DNA of 64,000 nucleotides from Mycobacterium deserti (GCF_025345615.1 NZ_JAODWD010000003.1:248001-312000); one strand, 5' to 3'; shown: positions 17,362 to 26,718, counted from the first letter of the stretch. The notes: generated by a model not told the origin, from the sequence alone. Made by a program: numbers and translations.

Positions 17362-18744
17362 TTAGTTCTGCGCGGCCAGTAGCTGCTTGAGCGCGGCGGG
17401 TAGCGAGTCGGCCAGCTCCCACACGTCAGGTACCAGGTCAGGGCACGACACCAAACCGATGTCGAGTTTGTCGTTCAACGACATCGCCACCAATGACAGT
17501 CCGTTCCCATGGAGGATTGGGCCGAACGAATAGCGGGCCCGTACCGCCGATCCCAAGAGATAGGTCTGTTCTTGCGGGCCCGGCACATTGGAGGTGGTCA
17601 AGTTGTAGACAGGCTTGCGCTTGGTGCGCCCAGACCACCGGTACAGTCGCATGGCCAGTGCCAAAAGTCCCGGGGCGAATTGCATCCAGTCCTGTTGGTG
17701 GGTAGGTCCGAGGGCCGAAATATCCTCTTTGGCAGCGGCACTCGCCTGTGCGATGGCTTTCAGTCGATCGGCCGGGTCGGCGATGTCGGTACACAGGCTG
17801 GTCACCATCAGGGCTACCTGGTTGCGGCCCTCGCGGTTCGGGTCGAAAACCGACACCGGCACCATCGTGAGCAGTGGAGCGTCGGGCAGTGCGGCTCGAT
17901 CGAGCAGGTAGCGGCGCAACGCGTCCGACACCATGGCCAGCAGCACATCGTTCAACGTGACGGCGAACTTGTCTTTGACGGCCTTGACCTCCTGCAAGTC
18001 GAGTTGGATGAACGAGGCTGTGCGGCGTTCGGTGATGTTGCCGTTGAGGGGTGTGCACGGTGCTGTAAACGCATCGGCCATGCGTTGACCGCGGTTGCGG
18101 CGTCGGGACTTCGCCGTGGCCACGGCCGTGGGTAGAAGTTCGGTGACCAGGTACCGCGGCCGGGAGGCGAAGCGCTTGAACCCGTCGAGGGCGATCGCGC
18201 GAGTGCTGACGGTGCCCACGCCGTCTAAAGCCTTGGGCGGGGGAGGGTCGGCTTCGGTGGTGGTCAAGCGGGACAGCATGTCCAGGGCGGTCACCCCGTC
18301 GGCGAGCACGTGGTGAAACCGGTGCATCACCGCGACCTTGCCGCCGAAGTGCTCGTCGTCCCCGGACAGGCCCTCGATCACCCACATTTCCCACAGCGGG
18401 CGGCTGCGGTCCATCCGTTCGGCGATGCGGGCCGCCACGAAATCGGCCAACTCGCGCCGTCCCCCGGGGGCGGGTAGGTGTGCCAGATGCAGGTGCTGGT
18501 CGGGGTCGAATCTCGGATCGTCGACCCACACGGGTGTGTCGAGGTTCAGCGCACTGTCCGCCAATTTCATCCGAAACTCCGGCAAAGCGACCAAACGGCG
18601 GAGGAGCATGTCGCGAAACCGTTCGAAGGAAAAGCCACCCGGCATCGTCGAGGTGTCGAGTTCCCACAGCGCACACCCCGTCAGCGGCTGCGATGGCCCC
18701 TCGAGGGCCAGCATCCCGGCGTCGAATCCGGTGAGACGGTACAT
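17362..18744 (-). CDS. Wax ester synthase/diacylglycerol acyltransferase (WS/DGAT), copy 1
   Basis: 460 residues starting MYRLTGFDAGMLALEGP from the ATG at 18744. The catalytic motif HHVLADG is at 144-150, with the conserved PLWEMWVIEG before it and NLTTSNVPGPQEQTYLLG in the C-terminal half. It is first in the acyltransferase-mmpL-acyltransferase-P450 run. The mmpL start is 11 bp after its stop. It acts on acyl-CoA at the cytoplasmic membrane or lipid droplets in storage-lipid synthesis (family knowledge). The promoter presumably lies in the 104-bp gap upstream. Confidence 0.95.
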   Translation of the reverse strand: MYRLTGFDAGMLALEGPSQPLTGCALWELDTSTMPGGFSFERFRDMLLRRLVALPEFRMKLADSALNLDTPVWVDDPRFDPDQHLHLAHLPAPGGRRELADFVAARIAERMDRSRPLWEMWVIEGLSGDDEHFGGKVAVMHRFHHVLADGVTALDMLSRLTTTEADPPPPKALDGVGTVSTRAIALDGFKRFASRPRYLVTELLPTAVATAKSRRRNRGQRMADAFTAPCTPLNGNITERRTASFIQLDLQEVKAVKDKFAVTLNDVLLAMVSDALRRYLLDRAALPDAPLLTMVPVSVFDPNREGRNQVALMVTSLCTDIADPADRLKAIAQASAAAKEDISALGPTHQQDWMQFAPGLLALAMRLYRWSGRTKRKPVYNLTTSNVPGPQEQTYLLGSAVRARYSFGPILHGNGLSLVAMSLNDKLDIGLVSCPDLVPDVWELADSLPAALKQLLAAQN

Positions 18745-18782
18745 ATCTGCGCCCTACCCCCGAGTTTCGGTTGCGTAAATAA

Positions 18783-18798
18783 TGCTGGTGAGCCAGCA
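18783..18798. repeat. Inverted repeat upstream of WS/DGAT copy 1
   Basis: TGCTGG-TGAG-CCAGCA, perfect 6-bp arms, about 40 bp upstream of the WS/DGAT start, in the 104-bp gap to the SDR gene. It could be an operator for the lipid operon or the stem of an SDR transcription terminator. On the minus strand an AT-rich stretch (ATTATTTACG) follows, which could include a -10. Confidence 0.35.
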
Positions 18799-18848
18799 AA
18801 ATCAAACCTAACCGCTGCTGGAGGGTGCTGAGTACGCCAATCTGGTGG

Positions 18849-19598
18849 CTAGGAAGCGGGCTTCATCCGCGAAGCCGGAACCATGCGCAGCAACTGGATC
18901 ATCGGGGCCCAGGGCCACCAGGGCGCCACGGCTCGGCCAGGTTCCCTCTCGATGGCATCAACCAGCGCCCCGGCCCCGGTTTGGTTGTCTCTCATGAACA
19001 TTGGACGCTTGATGTGAGCGGTCATCTCCGACTCGATGTACCCCGCGTGAATCACCGACACGTTGATCGGCCCGTCGGCGTGCTCAGCACGTAGCGATTC
19101 GCCCAACGAACGCAATCCGGCCTTGCTCGCGGAGTACGCGGCCCACGAGCCAGGTATCCCCTTGGCGCTGGCCACCGAGGAGATCAGTACCAGATGACCG
19201 GAGCCGGCGCCGCTGAACATCTCCAACGCCGTTTCAATCTGTACGAGGGCGGCCACCAAATTGGTTCGGAGCACCCTCTTATTGGCCTGCATTCCGCCCG
19301 AACCCAACGCAGCGCCCTCGCCGACGCCCGCGTTGACCAGGACCCGGTCGATTCCGCCCAGCTGAACGGCGAGCTCAGCGAAGACTCGCGGCACCTGATC
19401 GTGGTCGTTGACGTCGAGCGGGGCGACGGCGATGTTGAGGTCCGGGTAATCGGCTGTGAGCTCTGCCTTCAGTTGTTCGAGTCGGTCAAGTCGCCTGGCG
19501 CATAGTGCAAGATCGCGACCTTTGGCAGCGAAAACCCGGGCCATCCCGGCGCCAAGGCCGGCGCTCGCACCGGTGATGAGGATCCTGCGGCGGATCAT
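18849..19598 (-). CDS. Short-chain dehydrogenase/reductase
   Basis: Classical SDR, 249 residues from the ATG at 19598. Translation further upstream in frame gives no Rossmann strand, so this start is preferred. Seen: the NAD(P)-binding TGASAGLGAGMA near the N-terminus, an Asn-Ala-Gly stretch (LVNAGVGEG), the catalytic Ser in ISSVAS and the YSASKAG Tyr/Lys pair. The C-terminal third carries a basic and hydrophobic patch (PWWPWAPMIQLL) that could touch membrane. It is upstream of the WS/DGAT-mmpL genes on the same strand with a 104-bp gap, so it is in the same locus but perhaps not the same transcript. The substrate is unknown. It diverges from a SnoaL-like gene. Confidence 0.9.
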   Translation of the reverse strand: MIRRRILITGASAGLGAGMARVFAAKGRDLALCARRLDRLEQLKAELTADYPDLNIAVAPLDVNDHDQVPRVFAELAVQLGGIDRVLVNAGVGEGAALGSGGMQANKRVLRTNLVAALVQIETALEMFSGAGSGHLVLISSVASAKGIPGSWAAYSASKAGLRSLGESLRAEHADGPINVSVIHAGYIESEMTAHIKRPMFMRDNQTGAGALVDAIEREPGRAVAPWWPWAPMIQLLRMVPASRMKPAS

Positions 19599-19723
19599 CC
19601 GAGCAGCATAGCCAGGGCCCGACGATTGCGGCTGTGCAAGTCCGGCCAGATGCCGACGCGACAGAAACCTTGGGAGCGAACGGATCCGCACGGACGCCCG
19701 GCTCCTTGTGTTTGATGTAACCC

Positions 19724-20155
19724 ATGATGACCCTGGGTGAGATCTCCGACCGGCTGGAGATCCAGCAGCTGCTGATCGACTACTCGACGGCTATCGACCA
19801 GAAGCGGTTCGACGACCTGGACGGGGTCTTCACCGCCGACGCCTACATCGACTACACCGTCACCGGCGGCATCGAGGGCCGCTTTCCTGACGTCAAGGCG
19901 TGGTTGAAAGACGTGCTGCCGAACTTCCCGGCGTACTACCACATGCTGGGCAACATAGACATCCGGATCGACGGTGACTCGGCGTCATCGCGGGCCATCT
20001 GCTTCAACCCGATGGTGATGGGCGGGAATGTCGACGGGGGAACGAGCCAGATCTACTTTGTCGGAATCTGGTACGTCGACGAGTTCGTCCGCACGCCCGT
20101 CGGCTGGCGGATGAACAAGCGCGTCGAAGAGAAGTGCTACGACAAGCTGCTCTAG
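19724..20155 (+). CDS. SnoaL/NTF2-like domain protein
   Basis: 143-residue alpha+beta-barrel protein of the SnoaL-like superfamily, starting MMTLGEISDRLEIQQLLIDYSTAIDQ. The segment IQQLLIDYSTAID...DDLDGVFTADAYIDYT is the usual helical entry with the conserved Asp/Tyr pocket. Members include ketosteroid isomerase-like enzymes, aromatic-ring hydroxylating dioxygenase beta subunits and many of unknown function. The reaction cannot be told here. It converges with the methyltransferase gene, overlapping by 4 bp. A tandem ATG-ATG start leaves one residue uncertain. Confidence 0.8.
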   Translation: MMTLGEISDRLEIQQLLIDYSTAIDQKRFDDLDGVFTADAYIDYTVTGGIEGRFPDVKAWLKDVLPNFPAYYHMLGNIDIRIDGDSASSRAICFNPMVMGGNVDGGTSQIYFVGIWYVDEFVRTPVGWRMNKRVEEKCYDKLL

Positions 20156-20811
20156 GGTCGCAGGCCGACGAACACGTACCGGGGCATCGGCTTGTCCTCG
20201 ATGCGGCGCTGCTCGACGGTCAGCCCGGTTTTCGTTAGGGCGGCAGCGATATCGGTGACCGGCCGCAACGTGAACCCGAAGCGGGTGAAGGGCGCGCGCC
20301 GCATGACCTCGGGGTCGCCGATGCCGACGACGACGCGCCCGCCCGGCCGGAGCACCCGGGCCAGTTCGGCGCAGGCGGCGTCGAGGTCGCTGATGAAGTA
20401 CACGGTGTTGAGCGTGATGACCGTGTCGAGCGAGGCGTCGGGGAACGGCAGTCCGGTCAACGAGCCTTCCGAGAGCCGCAGCCGGCCCGACTGCACGTCG
20501 TGTCGAAGTGCCGAGCGTGCGCGGCGCAGCATGGCCTCGGCGATCTCGACGCCGTGCACGTTTCCGTTGTCGCCGACCCGGTCGAGCAGAAGGCGCAACC
20601 CGATGCCGCCGCCGAACCCGACGTCGGCGGCGCTCGACCCGGGCTGAACGTGTGCGGCGTCGACAGCGTCGGCGATCGCCTTGCCGTTGCCGCGGTTGAG
20701 CACTCTGGCGACCAGCGGTCCCAAAAGGCCGTGAGGCCGACCCAACTGGCCGGCGATTGCGGACAACAGCCTGTGTCGTATCGGCGTCACGTGAAGATGA
20801 TGCAGGTTCAC
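20152..20811 (-). CDS. Class I SAM-dependent methyltransferase
   Basis: About 219 residues. The GTG at 20811 overlaps the upstream stop as GTGA, which suggests coupling. A second GTG at 20790 would remove seven residues; neither has a clear ribosome site. Seen: the SAM motif I region SAADVGFGGGIGLRLL, an acidic residue after strand 2 (HGVEIAEAML), FPDASLDTVITLNTVYF (motif II) and ARVLRPGGRVVVGIG (motif III), a UbiE/COQ5-like pattern (Methyltransf_11). The substrate is unknown. It is cotranscribed with the SnoaL-like gene upstream on the minus strand. Confidence 0.87.
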   Translation of the reverse strand: MNLHHLHVTPIRHRLLSAIAGQLGRPHGLLGPLVARVLNRGNGKAIADAVDAAHVQPGSSAADVGFGGGIGLRLLLDRVGDNGNVHGVEIAEAMLRRARSALRHDVQSGRLRLSEGSLTGLPFPDASLDTVITLNTVYFISDLDAACAELARVLRPGGRVVVGIGDPEVMRRAPFTRFGFTLRPVTDIAAALTKTGLTVEQRRIEDKPMPRYVFVGLRP

Positions 20812-21299
20812 TTCACGACGCGGCGCGCCGCCTTGCCGATCACGCTCCGCAGGCGAGGGGAGATATACACCGAGATCAGCAGGTTGAAGATGTCCTCGCG
20901 CAGCCGCGTCAGTTTGGAGCTGGTGATGCGCCACCGGCCGTCGATCTTCTCGTAGGTCTCGCTGTAGTGACCGTAGCCACGCAGGTTCACCGCGGGGGCC
21001 AGGCGCACCACGTCCTCGAGCGCCCACACGGCGCGTGCGGTGGTCGCCGACGTCAGCTCGATCTCGGGGGCGTGCACCTGATGCACGGTGGCGTTGTCGC
21101 CGAGGCTCTTGCGGGTGAATGCGACGAATTCGTCAGCCCCGACGATGACCTTGCCGCCGGCCTCGGACGTGTCGCTGAGAAAGTCATCGGAGAAGATGGT
21201 GCGCCACGCGTCCCAGTCTTTGGTGTCGAGCAATCGGCAGTAGCGAGCCTTCAACTGCTTGATCGCCTCGATCTCCAGCAGCGCCGTCGTGTCGTCCAT
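20808..21299 (-). CDS. SnoaL-like domain protein
   Basis: 163 residues from the ATG at 21299 (MDDTTALLEIEAIKQLKARY). The frame is open further upstream but that part overlaps the rpsP promoter region. The fold is inferred from EIEAIKQLKARYCRLLDTKDWDAWRTIFSDDF, a standard SnoaL_4 start, and a barrel with HQVHAPEIEL and YSETYEKIDGRWRI. A basic helical tail follows. It diverges from rpsP. In M. tuberculosis a similarly placed gene, Rv2910c, lies next to rpsP, so this one belongs to the conserved core. The activity is unknown. Confidence 0.8.
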   Translation of the reverse strand: MDDTTALLEIEAIKQLKARYCRLLDTKDWDAWRTIFSDDFLSDTSEAGGKVIVGADEFVAFTRKSLGDNATVHQVHAPEIELTSATTARAVWALEDVVRLAPAVNLRGYGHYSETYEKIDGRWRITSSKLTRLREDIFNLLISVYISPRLRSVIGKAARRVVK

Positions 21300-21323
21300 G
21301 ACCGTGAGGGTAACCGCGGGATT

Positions 21324-21352
21324 TTTGCCGGTGGGCGCTGTTCTGGCACAAT
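21324..21352 (+). promoter_or_regulatory. Predicted rpsP operon promoter
   Basis: TTTGCC (21324-21329), 17 bp, then CACAAT (21347-21352) inside TCTGGCACAAT. The same 11-mer TCTGGCACAAT occurs upstream of rplS, suggesting a shared housekeeping-sigma promoter type for these ribosomal genes. About 130 nt of leader precede rpsP. Confidence 0.5.
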
Positions 21353-21478
21353 AGGCGGCTGTCTGCCGCGGGACCACGGCCCCGCGGCGGTCACACACGG
21401 AAGGCAAAACCGGATTCGGGCAACCCGCCCGCGATCGCTGAATTGCCGGCGTGGCAATCACAGGAGAACCGCTTACTC

Positions 21479-22006
21479 ATGGCTGTCAAGATCAAGCTGA
21501 CTCGGCTTGGCAAGATCCGCAATCCCCAGTACCGCATCGCCGTCGCTGACGCGCGCACCCGCCGCGACGGCCGCTCCATCGAGGTCATCGGCCGGTACCA
21601 CCCCAAGGAAGACCCCAGCCTCATCGAGATCGACTCGGAGCGCGCGCAGTACTGGCTCGGCGTCGGCGCCCAGCCCACCGAGCCCGTCCTGCAGCTGCTC
21701 AAGATCACGGGTGACTGGCAGAAGTTCAAGGGTCTCCCCGGTGCAGAGGGCACGCTGAAGGTCAAGGAGCCCAAGCCGTCCAAGCTCGACCTCTTCAACG
21801 CCGCGCTGGCCGAGGCCGAGGGCGGCCCGAGCACCGAGGCCACCCAGCCCAAGAAGAAGAAGGCCCCCGCGAAGAAGGCCGCCGACGCCACCGAGGTGCA
21901 GGCCGAGGCGGCCCCCGTCAAGGACGAGTCGGAGCCCGCAGCTGAGGGAGCCGACGCCACCACCTCGCCCGAGTCGTCGGACGAGCCCTCGTCGACCGAG
22001 AGCTGA
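21479..22006 (+). CDS. rpsP: 30S ribosomal protein S16
   Basis: Small-subunit protein bS16, needed for 30S assembly. 175 residues from the ATG at 21479, preceded by AGGAG. The first 80 or so residues are the conserved domain ([20 protein letters not shown], then [16 protein letters not shown]). The remainder is the long, low-complexity Lys/Ala/Glu tail typical of mycobacterial S16 ([13 protein letters not shown], then acidic and Ser-rich to SSTES). It heads an operon with the KH protein (8-bp gap), rimM and trmD, the classical rpsP-rimM-trmD cluster. Confidence 0.98.
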   Translation: MAVKIKLTRLGKIRNPQYRIAVADARTRRDGRSIEVIGRYHPKEDPSLIEIDSERAQYWLGVGAQPTEPVLQLLKITGDWQKFKGLPGAEGTLKVKEPKPSKLDLFNAALAEAEGGPSTEATQPKKKKAPAKKAADATEVQAEAAPVKDESEPAAEGADATTSPESSDEPSSTES

Positions 22007-22014
22007 GTGCGGCC

Positions 22015-22257
22015 GTGAGCTCTGTCGTCGTCGACGCCGTCGAGCACCTGGTGCGAGGCATCGTGGACAACCCCGACGATGTGCGGGTTGACATGGTGAC
22101 CAACCGGCGCGGACGCACCGTCGAGGTGCACGTGAACCCCGAGGATCTCGGCAAGGTCATCGGCCGGGGCGGCCGCACCGCGACCGCGTTGCGCACGCTG
22201 GTGGCCGGTATCGGCGGCCGGGGGATCCGCGTCGACGTGGTGGACACCGACCAGTAG
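22015..22257 (+). CDS. khpA: KH-domain RNA-binding protein KhpA
   Basis: 80-residue single KH domain protein (UPF0109), GTG start. The GxxG RNA-binding loop is IGRGGRTA, preceded by [13 protein letters not shown]. It lies between rpsP and rimM, as in nearly all actinobacteria and many Firmicutes. Homologues bind RNA together with KhpB/EloR-type proteins and influence cell division and cell-wall growth. It is probably cotranscribed, with an 8-bp gap on each side. Confidence 0.93.
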   Translation: MSSVVVDAVEHLVRGIVDNPDDVRVDMVTNRRGRTVEVHVNPEDLGKVIGRGGRTATALRTLVAGIGGRGIRVDVVDTDQ

Positions 22258-22265
22258 AGGTCGCA

Positions 22266-22781
22266 GTGGACCTCGTTGTCGGACGGGTCGTCAAGGCGCA
22301 TGGCATCGCCGGCGAGCTCGTCGTCGATGTCCGCACCGACGATCCCGACGGCCGCTTCGCGCCCGGCACCGTCCTGCGCGGCCGCGCCAGGAACGGGCCC
22401 GAACGGCGCTACACCGTCGAGTCCGCGCGCGCACACAGCGGACGACTGCTGGTACGCCTGGACGGGGTCACCGACCGCGCCGAGGCCGAGGCGATGCGCG
22501 GCACTCTGTTCGTGGTCGACTCCGCGGATCTTCCGCCGATCGACGACCCGGACGAGTACTACGACCACCAACTCGAAGGCCTGCAGGTTCGGACCACCGA
22601 GGGTGTGCAGGTGGGTACCGTCGCCGAGGTGCTGCACACCGCGGCGGGAGAATTGCTTTCGGTGCGCGCCGCCGAGCGCGAGATCCTGGTGCCCTTCGTG
22701 AGCGCCATCGTGACGTCGGTGTCGCTGGCTGAGCAGACGATCGAGATCGACCCGCCCGAGGGTCTGCTGGAGCTGGACTGA
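22266..22781 (+). CDS. rimM: Ribosome maturation factor RimM
   Basis: 16S rRNA processing factor that assists assembly of the 30S head, binding S19. 171 residues, GTG start. N-terminal RimM domain: [29 protein letters not shown]-terminal PRC-barrel domain starts at about residue 95: [15 protein letters not shown], and ends [20 protein letters not shown]. It is 8 bp after the KH gene and 3 bp before trmD. Confidence 0.97.
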   Translation: MDLVVGRVVKAHGIAGELVVDVRTDDPDGRFAPGTVLRGRARNGPERRYTVESARAHSGRLLVRLDGVTDRAEAEAMRGTLFVVDSADLPPIDDPDEYYDHQLEGLQVRTTEGVQVGTVAEVLHTAAGELLSVRAAEREILVPFVSAIVTSVSLAEQTIEIDPPEGLLELD

Positions 22782-22784
22782 GAC

Positions 22785-23462
22785 ATGCGCATCGACGTGC
22801 TGACGATTTTCCCGGAGTACCTCAACCCGTTGCGACAGTCGTTGCCGGGCAAGGCGATCGACGCCGGCATCGTCACGCTGGCGGTGCACGATCTGCGACG
22901 CTGGACCCACGATGTGCACAGGTCGGTGGACGACGCACCGTACGGTGGCGGTCCCGGCATGGTGATGAAGGCGCCGGTGTGGGGCGAGGCGCTGGACGAG
23001 ATCTGCTCCGAGGGAACACTTCTCGTGGTGCCGACGCCTGCGGGCCGGTTGTTCAGGCAGGCCGATGCGCAGCGGTGGAGCGCCGAGAAACACATCGTAT
23101 TCGCCTGTGGCCGCTACGAGGGCATCGACCAACGCGTCGTCGATGATGCCGCGGGCCGCATGCGGGTCGAGGAGGTGTCGATCGGCGATTACGTGCTGCC
23201 CGGCGGTGAGGCGGCGGCGTTGGTGATGATCGAAGCCGTCGTGCGACTGCTGCCCGATGTACTCGGCAATCCCGTGTCGCACCAGGATGATTCGCACTCC
23301 GACGGCGTTCTCGAGGGGCCGAGCTACACCCGTCCGCCCAGCTGGCGGGGGCTCGACGTACCGCAGGTGTTGTTGTCGGGCGACCACGCCAAGGTGGCCG
23401 CGTGGCGCCGTGAGCAGGGGTTGGCGCGCACTCGCGAGCGCAGGCCCGATCTTCTCGACTAG
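22785..23462 (+). CDS. trmD: tRNA (guanine-N1)-methyltransferase TrmD
   Basis: Makes m1G37 in tRNAs reading CNN codons and prevents +1 frameshifts. 225 residues, ATG start 3 bp after rimM. It is a SPOUT trefoil-knot enzyme: [13 protein letters not shown] at the N-terminus, [50 protein letters not shown] (knot and SAM site), then [16 protein letters not shown]. It ends the rpsP operon and converges with lppW with a 4-bp overlap. Confidence 0.98.
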   Translation: MRIDVLTIFPEYLNPLRQSLPGKAIDAGIVTLAVHDLRRWTHDVHRSVDDAPYGGGPGMVMKAPVWGEALDEICSEGTLLVVPTPAGRLFRQADAQRWSAEKHIVFACGRYEGIDQRVVDDAAGRMRVEEVSIGDYVLPGGEAAALVMIEAVVRLLPDVLGNPVSHQDDSHSDGVLEGPSYTRPPSWRGLDVPQVLLSGDHAKVAAWRREQGLARTRERRPDLLD

Positions 23463-24403
23463 ATGTGCCCGCCGGGGAACATCGTCTTCACGGCTTGGGT
23501 GATGGTGGTGCGCGCGGTGGCGTCGTCGGCGGGGTGCATGGAGCCGATGGCCATGACGTACCGACGGTCCGGTCCGACGACGCCTGTCGACAGGTGGACC
23601 CAGTTGCCGCCGTTCCAGCAGCAGAACCAGCCCTGTTTGACAGCGACCGGTTCGGCGTAGAACCCCTCAGGGATGCCGAACCGCTGCGGGTACACACCGC
23701 CGGGAACCGTCCCGTCGGGGGCGGTCGGTGTCGACGCGGCGAGGTTGGACAAGATGATGTCGGCTTTCTCCGGCGGCAATCCGCCGCTGCCGGCGAGCAG
23801 CTTGTCGTAGTACCGGACGAGATCACCGGTGGTGCTCAAGGTGTTGAACCAGCGCCCGTTGTAGGGCGTCTCGGTGGCATCCAGGCTGTAACGGGCGGTG
23901 ACACGCTCGATGATGGCGCTGCCACCGCTGCGGTTCCAGAAGACCTCGGCTGCGCTGTCGTCAGAGGCCCGCAACATGAAGTCGAGCGCCTTACGGTCCT
24001 CGGCAGAGAGTCGGGTCCGTCCCTGCGCTTCCTGCAGCAGCAGATCGTCGGCGATGAAGAGCTTCACCACCGAGGCGATGGGCATCTGCATGTTGTTGCC
24101 GTTGGAGACGGTCTGACCGGTGTTGCGATCCAGCACGACCGTCGTGATCTCGGCGCCTGCCTTCGCGGCGTCGGCGGTGGCCTGCTTGGCCCTGGCGGCC
24201 AGGCCGGCGAAGCTGGCGGCGGGCTCGTCGGGAGGGGCCTCGGGCAGCGGAGCCATGCGGCCCTGCGGAGCGATGACAGTGAGCTGCGGGCCCGAGGGTT
24301 CGGGCGGCATCCCGTATACGCTGGCCTCGCAGCCGGTGCCGATCGGCACCAGGATTGCGACGGCCGCGGTAGCCGTTATCAGCTTTGACGGCCCCCGGCG
24401 CAT
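23459..24403 (-). CDS. lppW: Lipoprotein LppW-like, beta-lactamase fold
   Basis: 314-residue exported lipoprotein. The signal peptide ends in the lipobox IGTGC, with Cys25 as the lipidation site. The mature part resembles serine beta-lactamase/penicillin-recognising proteins: the SVVKLF stretch has the SxxK pattern, and DDSAAEVFW could stand for the second motif. A late [10 protein letters not shown] replaces the usual KTG, so enzymatic activity is uncertain. It matches the position of M. tuberculosis Rv2905 (lppW), convergent to trmD and divergent from rplS. The function is unknown; it probably sits on the outer face of the plasma membrane. Confidence 0.85.
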   Translation of the reverse strand: MRRGPSKLITATAAVAILVPIGTGCEASVYGMPPEPSGPQLTVIAPQGRMAPLPEAPPDEPAASFAGLAARAKQATADAAKAGAEITTVVLDRNTGQTVSNGNNMQMPIASVVKLFIADDLLLQEAQGRTRLSAEDRKALDFMLRASDDSAAEVFWNRSGGSAIIERVTARYSLDATETPYNGRWFNTLSTTGDLVRYYDKLLAGSGGLPPEKADIILSNLAASTPTAPDGTVPGGVYPQRFGIPEGFYAEPVAVKQGWFCCWNGGNWVHLSTGVVGPDRRYVMAIGSMHPADDATARTTITQAVKTMFPGGHI

Positions 24404-24552
24404 GACCCTCCCTCAGCAGTTTGGAAGATTTCGGGATCAGGCTTGCCGCATCGCCACGCCCGTGTTGTCCAGCGTAACCGCCGCGAGGCCGCACCGTGTA
24501 GTTAGGCCGTCTCGGCGTTCGTCGGTTCGGCAGCAGCGACGTTCGGCCGGAT

Positions 24553-24582
24553 TTCACTGGATGAGGGCCTGTCTGGCACAAT
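24553..24582 (+). promoter_or_regulatory. Predicted rplS promoter
   Basis: TTCACT (24553-24558), 18 bp, then CACAAT (24577-24582) within TCTGGCACAAT, the same 11-mer seen before rpsP. It lies in the 333-bp gap between lppW and rplS, leaving about 150 nt of transcribed leader, in which I see no recognisable riboswitch or attenuator. Confidence 0.5.
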
Positions 24583-24736
24583 TGAGCAGTTGTCTGTGCA
24601 GTACCCGGGGTCGTGCTCGGGGACGGGCAGGTCCGCCCGCTGCGAGATACACCCGATACGCCCGATAGACCGGCTCGGCGACGCATCAGTTTGCGATGGC
24701 GCGCCCACAGCCACCAACAGCAAGGAAGTGTCACCG

Positions 24737-25078
24737 ATGAACACGCTGGACTTCGTCGATCAGACGTCGCTGCGCGACGACATCCCGGCCTTCGGCCCCG
24801 GCGACACGGTCAACGTGCACGTGAAGGTGATCGAGGGCTCCAAGGAACGCATCCAGGTCTTCAAGGGCGCGGTCATCCGCCGTCAGGGTGGCGGGATCCG
24901 GGAGACGTTCACGGTGCGCAAGGAGAGCTACGGGGTCGGCGTCGAGCGGACGTTCCCGGTGCACTCACCCAATATCGACCACATCGACGTCGTCACCCGC
25001 GGTGACGTTCGTCGCGCGAAGCTGTACTACCTGCGTGAGCTCCGCGGCAAGAAGGCGAAGATCAAGGAAAAGCGCTGA
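24737..25078 (+). CDS. rplS: 50S ribosomal protein L19
   Basis: bL19, at the 30S-50S interface. 113 residues, the family length, from the ATG at 24737, preceded by AAGGAAG. Upstream in-frame codons are leader sequence. Seen: [20 protein letters not shown], then [41 protein letters not shown] and the C-terminal [20 protein letters not shown]. It is followed after 44 bp by lepB, the usual mycobacterial order. Confidence 0.98.
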   Translation: MNTLDFVDQTSLRDDIPAFGPGDTVNVHVKVIEGSKERIQVFKGAVIRRQGGGIRETFTVRKESYGVGVERTFPVHSPNIDHIDVVTRGDVRRAKLYYLRELRGKKAKIKEKR

Positions 25079-25122
25079 CGTCGCCCGGTGGCGATGACCA
25101 CCGCGCTGGCTACCCTGATGCG

Positions 25123-25944
25123 GTGACCGACTCCGCCGGCCCAGACGCCTCGTCCACCGATCCGGACGCCGACTCCGAACCCGAGAAGAAGAAGCGCGGC
25201 GCACTGCGCGAAGGCGCCATTCTCATCACGATCGCGCTGGTCCTGTATTACGTCATGCTGACGTTCATCGCGCGGCCGTACCTCATTCCGTCGGAATCGA
25301 TGGAACCGACCCTGCACGGCTGCCCGGGCTGCACCGGCGACCGGATCATGGTCGACAAGCTGACTTACGACTTCTCGTCGCCGGAGCCCGGTGATGTCGT
25401 GGTGTTCAAGGGCCCGCCGAACTGGAATGTCGGCTACAAGTCGATCCGCTCGGACAACACCGCGATCCGGTGGGTCCAGAACGCGCTGTCGTTCATCGGC
25501 TTCGTCCCACCGGACGAGAACGATCTGGTGAAACGGGTCATCGCGGTGGGCGGGCAGACCGTCGAGTGCCGGGCGACCACCGGACTGACGGTCGACGGCA
25601 AGCGCCTCGACGAGCCGTATCTGGACTCGACGACGATGATGGCCGACATCAAGATCTACCCATGCCTGGGCAGCGAGTTCGGCCCGGTGAAGGTCCCCGA
25701 GGACAGGCTGTGGGTGATGGGCGACAACCGTACGCATTCGGCGGATTCCCGGGCGCACTGCGGTAAGACGCCCGCCGATGTGCAACGCGGACTGATGTGC
25801 ACCGGTGACCCCGTGCTCGGCACCATCCCGGTGGACAATGTCATCGGGAAGGCACGGTTCATCGCCTGGCCGCCCTCGCGATGGGGCGGAGTGGGCAGCC
25901 TCAACCCACAGGTGAATCCGCAGACCGAATCCCAAGCCCAATAG
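25123..25944 (+). CDS. lepB: Type I signal peptidase LepB
   Basis: Membrane protease that removes Sec/Tat signal peptides. 273 residues, GTG start. An acidic, then lysine-rich N-tail (EKKKRG) is followed by one transmembrane helix (about 31-50). Catalytic Ser59 lies in PSESMEPTL and general-base Lys137 in DLVKRVIAVGG. The GDNR box WVMGDNRTHSADS follows. The insert with several cysteines (CPGCTGD, ECRATT, YPCLG) is typical of actinobacteria. It lies between rplS and rnhB. Confidence 0.97.
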   Translation: MTDSAGPDASSTDPDADSEPEKKKRGALREGAILITIALVLYYVMLTFIARPYLIPSESMEPTLHGCPGCTGDRIMVDKLTYDFSSPEPGDVVVFKGPPNWNVGYKSIRSDNTAIRWVQNALSFIGFVPPDENDLVKRVIAVGGQTVECRATTGLTVDGKRLDEPYLDSTTMMADIKIYPCLGSEFGPVKVPEDRLWVMGDNRTHSADSRAHCGKTPADVQRGLMCTGDPVLGTIPVDNVIGKARFIAWPPSRWGGVGSLNPQVNPQTESQAQ

Positions 25945-25956
25945 GAGGGTTTGAGC

Positions 25957-26676
25957 TTGCCGGCGACATGGCCTCCGCGAACGGTGATCCGGAAGTCTTC
26001 TGGCCTGCGCACACTGGAGTCCGCGCTGTATCGCGGCGGGCTGGGCCCGGTCGCGGGTGTCGACGAGGTGGGCCGCGGGGCGTGCGCGGGCCCGCTCGTC
26101 GTGGCCGCGTGTGTACTCGGACCCAACCGACTCGAGAGTCTGGCCGCGCTCGATGACTCCAAGAAGCTCAACGCCAAGGAGCGGGAGCGGCTGTTTCCGT
26201 TGATCCGCCGGTATGCGCTTGCCTACCACGTGGTGTTCATCCCGTCGGCGGAGGTGGATCGGCGTGGCGTCCACGTCGCCAACATCGAGGGCATGCGGCG
26301 GGCGGTTGCGGGGCTGCCTTTACGCCCTGGTTATGTGCTGTCCGACGGCTTCCGCGTGCCCGGTCTGCCGATGCCCTCGCTGCCTGTGGTCGGCGGAGAC
26401 GCGGCGGCGGCGTGCATCGCCGCGGCCAGTGTGCTCGCCAAGGTGAGCCGTGACCGGCTGATGGTCAAAATGGAATCCGAACACCCGGGGTACGGGTTCG
26501 CCGAGCATAAGGGATACAGCACGCCCGCGCATAGCGCCGCCCTCGCCGCGCTCGGCCCGTGCACGCAGCATCGGTACTCGTTCATCAACGTGCGCCGACT
26601 CGTGCCGGTGGACGGGGAACTGGTTCCCGCGAACGATCTGGATTGGGAACCCGAGCAGCAGAGCCAACTGGGGTAG
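25957..26676 (+). CDS. rnhB: Ribonuclease HII
   Basis: Cleaves RNA in RNA-DNA hybrids and excises misincorporated ribonucleotides. The TTG at 25957 is chosen: AGGAGGG (25943-25949) lies 7 nt upstream, and the product then begins [13 protein letters not shown], close to the M. tuberculosis protein. The TTG at 25951 is too near the ribosome site. 239 residues. Active-site acids are D and E in [14 protein letters not shown] in [10 protein letters not shown] and D in [13 protein letters not shown], with the C-terminal [11 protein letters not shown]. It starts 12 bp after lepB. Confidence 0.96.
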   Translation: MPATWPPRTVIRKSSGLRTLESALYRGGLGPVAGVDEVGRGACAGPLVVAACVLGPNRLESLAALDDSKKLNAKERERLFPLIRRYALAYHVVFIPSAEVDRRGVHVANIEGMRRAVAGLPLRPGYVLSDGFRVPGLPMPSLPVVGGDAAAACIAAASVLAKVSRDRLMVKMESEHPGYGFAEHKGYSTPAHSAALAALGPCTQHRYSFINVRRLVPVDGELVPANDLDWEPEQQSQLG

Positions 26677-26718
26677 GGGAAGATGTGCAAGTAGACGATG
26701 TGAAGGACAGCTGAGCCG

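Noticed and set aside
23459..24403. LppW-like protein as an active beta-lactamase
   Set aside because: SVVKLF could serve as SxxK, but no convincing KTG is visible, so it is kept as a lipoprotein of unknown activity.
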